Assembly: GCA_021647885.1 (NCBI GenBank)
Contig: JAKITV010000005.1
Location: 23,069 to 87,068 of the forward strand
Direction of reading: 5' to 3'
From: Flavobacteriaceae bacterium
Lineage (GTDB): Bacteria > Bacteroidota > Bacteroidia > Flavobacteriales > Flavobacteriaceae
DNA length: 64,000 nt
This document shows, one piece after another, positions 62,711-64,000 of the stretch (position 1 is its first letter; each line of letters starts with the position of its first letter). Below the pieces are notes generated by a model that saw only the letters and a program-made list of their open reading frames with translations, ran no database searches and had not been told where the DNA came from. The position numbers and the translations under genes were made by a program.

Positions 62711-63394
62711 TTATTCAAAGATTCTAAAACCTACAATCTCGTCTTTGCCAACAGCCATATCTACGGCTACAGAATAAGTAATTTTCTTGCCACTTACAAA
62801 TGTAAAATATCCTATATATCGTGCCATTGTTCTTTTATTGCCTTTTACTTCGTCTAATCCAAAGAGTTTATATGTTGTTATTCTTCCGTGACTTTTATTG
62901 AGTTTACTGGTATAATCACTTAAAAATTGAGCAAGATTTTGTGGTAAATCGTTTTTGTTTTTAAAGTTTTCTATGTCTTGAAAAGTTCCGTTTTTTATAC
63001 CTTCTGAAAAAATTGTAAACCCTTTTGTTTTAGGTAAAAGAGTTTTCATTAACGATACAGGAAACGTATATCCAAGAGTGTCTTGTTTAGAGTTAATAAA
63101 TTCTGTGTAAATTTCTGTATAACTGTTTTTTTCGTCATCATTAAAATTTTTAAATACAGTAAGTGCAATATTGGCCGAGGTTTCCCATATAGGAAGACTG
63201 TCTAATAATTTACTGTCGGATAGTTTTACATTAAATCGCTTTACTGTTTTTTTTCCTAGTGATGAGCTAAATCCTTTAGAATACGAAACTTTTGCATCAT
63301 AAATTTCTGCAACTTCATCCAATCCTTTTTGCTGTGTTTCAGAAGCACAACCAGCCATTAAAATGACAATAAGTAATAAAATAGTTAATCTCAT
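62711..63394 (-). CDS. Hypothetical lipoprotein
   Basis: 227 residues with a lipoprotein signal and acceptor cysteine at about 16 (ILMAGC). The mature part alternates strands and helices with no known motif. Operon-like spacing with the genes on either side. Confidence 0.65.
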   Translation of the reverse strand: MRLTILLLIVILMAGCASETQQKGLDEVAEIYDAKVSYSKGFSSSLGKKTVKRFNVKLSDSKLLDSLPIWETSANIALTVFKNFNDDEKNSYTEIYTEFINSKQDTLGYTFPVSLMKTLLPKTKGFTIFSEGIKNGTFQDIENFKNKNDLPQNLAQFLSDYTSKLNKSHGRITTYKLFGLDEVKGNKRTMARYIGYFTFVSGKKITYSVAVDMAVGKDEIVGFRIFE

Positions 63395-63415
63395 ATATTA
63401 AAAATTTAACGGTTA

Positions 63416-63766
63416 TTATTCAATTATTAATTCTTTATAATTCTCTTTAATGAACTGTGCTACTTCTTTTTCAACAACTTTCATTTTTTTATGAAATACT
63501 AAAAAGTAAACTAAAATTGGAATTACAAACCCTAAAAGCACAACAAGAAGAGTAAAAATAATTTGCGCTTTCATAGTTGAAAAGTTTCCATTTACAAGAA
63601 TGCTATTTTTGCGAACCATAACGATACAGCCTATTATTTTGGTTTTAGCAACTACAATCATGTGTTTCCCTCTATAAGAAAGATTGTACTTATCATTTAA
63701 TTTTTCTGATAGTGTTCTCTTTAACTCATCCCGAGTTAATACGTTTTCTTTAATTTTTATTTTCAT
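63416..63766 (-). CDS. Hypothetical protein with a C-terminal membrane helix
   Basis: 116 residues: a basic N-terminal domain (LSEKLNDKYNLSYRGKHMIVV) and one or two hydrophobic helices (about 71-94, IIFTLLVVLLGFVIPILVYFLV), then an amphipathic tail. Not recognised. Upstream member of the same small-gene run. Confidence 0.6.
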   Translation of the reverse strand: MKIKIKENVLTRDELKRTLSEKLNDKYNLSYRGKHMIVVAKTKIIGCIVMVRKNSILVNGNFSTMKAQIIFTLLVVLLGFVIPILVYFLVFHKKMKVVEKEVAQFIKENYKELIIE

Positions 63767-63906
63767 TTGTTTTTATCTAGATTTTGTTGAAATAACTAAT
63801 TTAAATTCGTCTTCATTTAACCCATTGCACCAATAATTCCTACTACCATTTGGTAAGGTCTATTTATGGCAACAAGTAATATTATTTTTGATTTTATAGG
63901 TTTATT

Positions 63907-64000
63907 TTATTGTTTTTCTTTTGGGATTGTACATCCTTTACCATTCCACGGAAATTGTCCTGCAGGTAGTGCTTCTTCAATAGTTATTAGTGGTAAAAAT
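63907..64000 (-). CDS. 3' end of an unidentified gene (runs off the window)
   Basis: A minus frame open from the window edge to a TAA at 63907-63909 encodes about 30 residues (IEEALPAGQFPWNGKGCTIP, then KEKQ). It is protein-like, and no other frame here looks better. No identification is possible. 63767-63906 shows no gene. Confidence 0.4.
   Translation of the reverse strand, partial: FLPLITIEEALPAGQFPWNGKGCTIPKEKQ

Overview
The window is chromosomal DNA of low G+C content from a marine-type member of the Flavobacteriaceae (Bacteroidota). The evidence is the Bacteroidota promoter box TAnnTTTG, the lack of Shine-Dalgarno sequences, type IX secretion (T9SS) C-terminal signals, a FecI/FecR/TonB-receptor module, a short LeuA, a split MetH and the Bacteroidota-type arginine operon. 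I saw no rRNA, tRNA, CRISPR array, prophage or intact insertion sequence.

Layout. 1-6922: a sugar-oxidation cluster with a partial GMC oxidoreductase, a divergent AraC regulator, two TIM-barrel isomerase/lyase-like proteins (one a lipoprotein), a NupG-like transporter, a Gfo/Idh/MocA dehydrogenase and a DUF1080 lipoprotein. It resembles pathways that oxidise glycosides at C3 and then cleave them. 7101-16531: an arginine operon (GNAT-argG-argC-proC-argD-argF'-argB-argE-argH) preceded by a promoter and a 22-codon Arg-rich leader ORF, a strong candidate attenuator. 16532-18035: a scar region with a truncated leuB copy, a NeuD-like acetyltransferase and two decayed gene fragments. 18036-20394: leuB and leuA. 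22145-30828: sulfur/methionine genes (SAM-I riboswitch-metX-metZ, rrf2-cysH, SAM-I riboswitch-metH(N)-metH(C)-metF). 30863-37297: PagL-like lipid A deacylase, CtlX-like hydrolase, a TPR histidine kinase and argS. 38070-44019: TonB receptor, FecR and ECF sigma factor, divergent from a very acidic modular lipoprotein. 44223-52430: ffh, a four-helix-bundle (S23) cassette, folD, VOC, rluF, hydrolase, cupin, lipoprotein, HerA-like ATPase and queE. 52702-64000: two T9SS leucine-rich-repeat proteins, DUF2911, asnB, a LuxR/NarL-type two-component pair and a run of small envelope proteins.

The most unusual property of the window is its load of short palindromic repeats. They fill the arg operon gaps that are not 4-bp overlaps, sit directly in front of start codons, form the P4 arms of both SAM riboswitches, supply the stop codon of the first half of metH, and are inserted in frame into metH and argS. 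Other notable points are the putative arginine leader peptide, promoters placed so close to the ATG that the mRNAs should be leaderless, an inverted-repeat-flanked S23 gene, and a leuB fragment that differs from the intact gene mainly at synonymous sites.

All calls come from reading the sequence and the supplied ORF translations; no database search was run.
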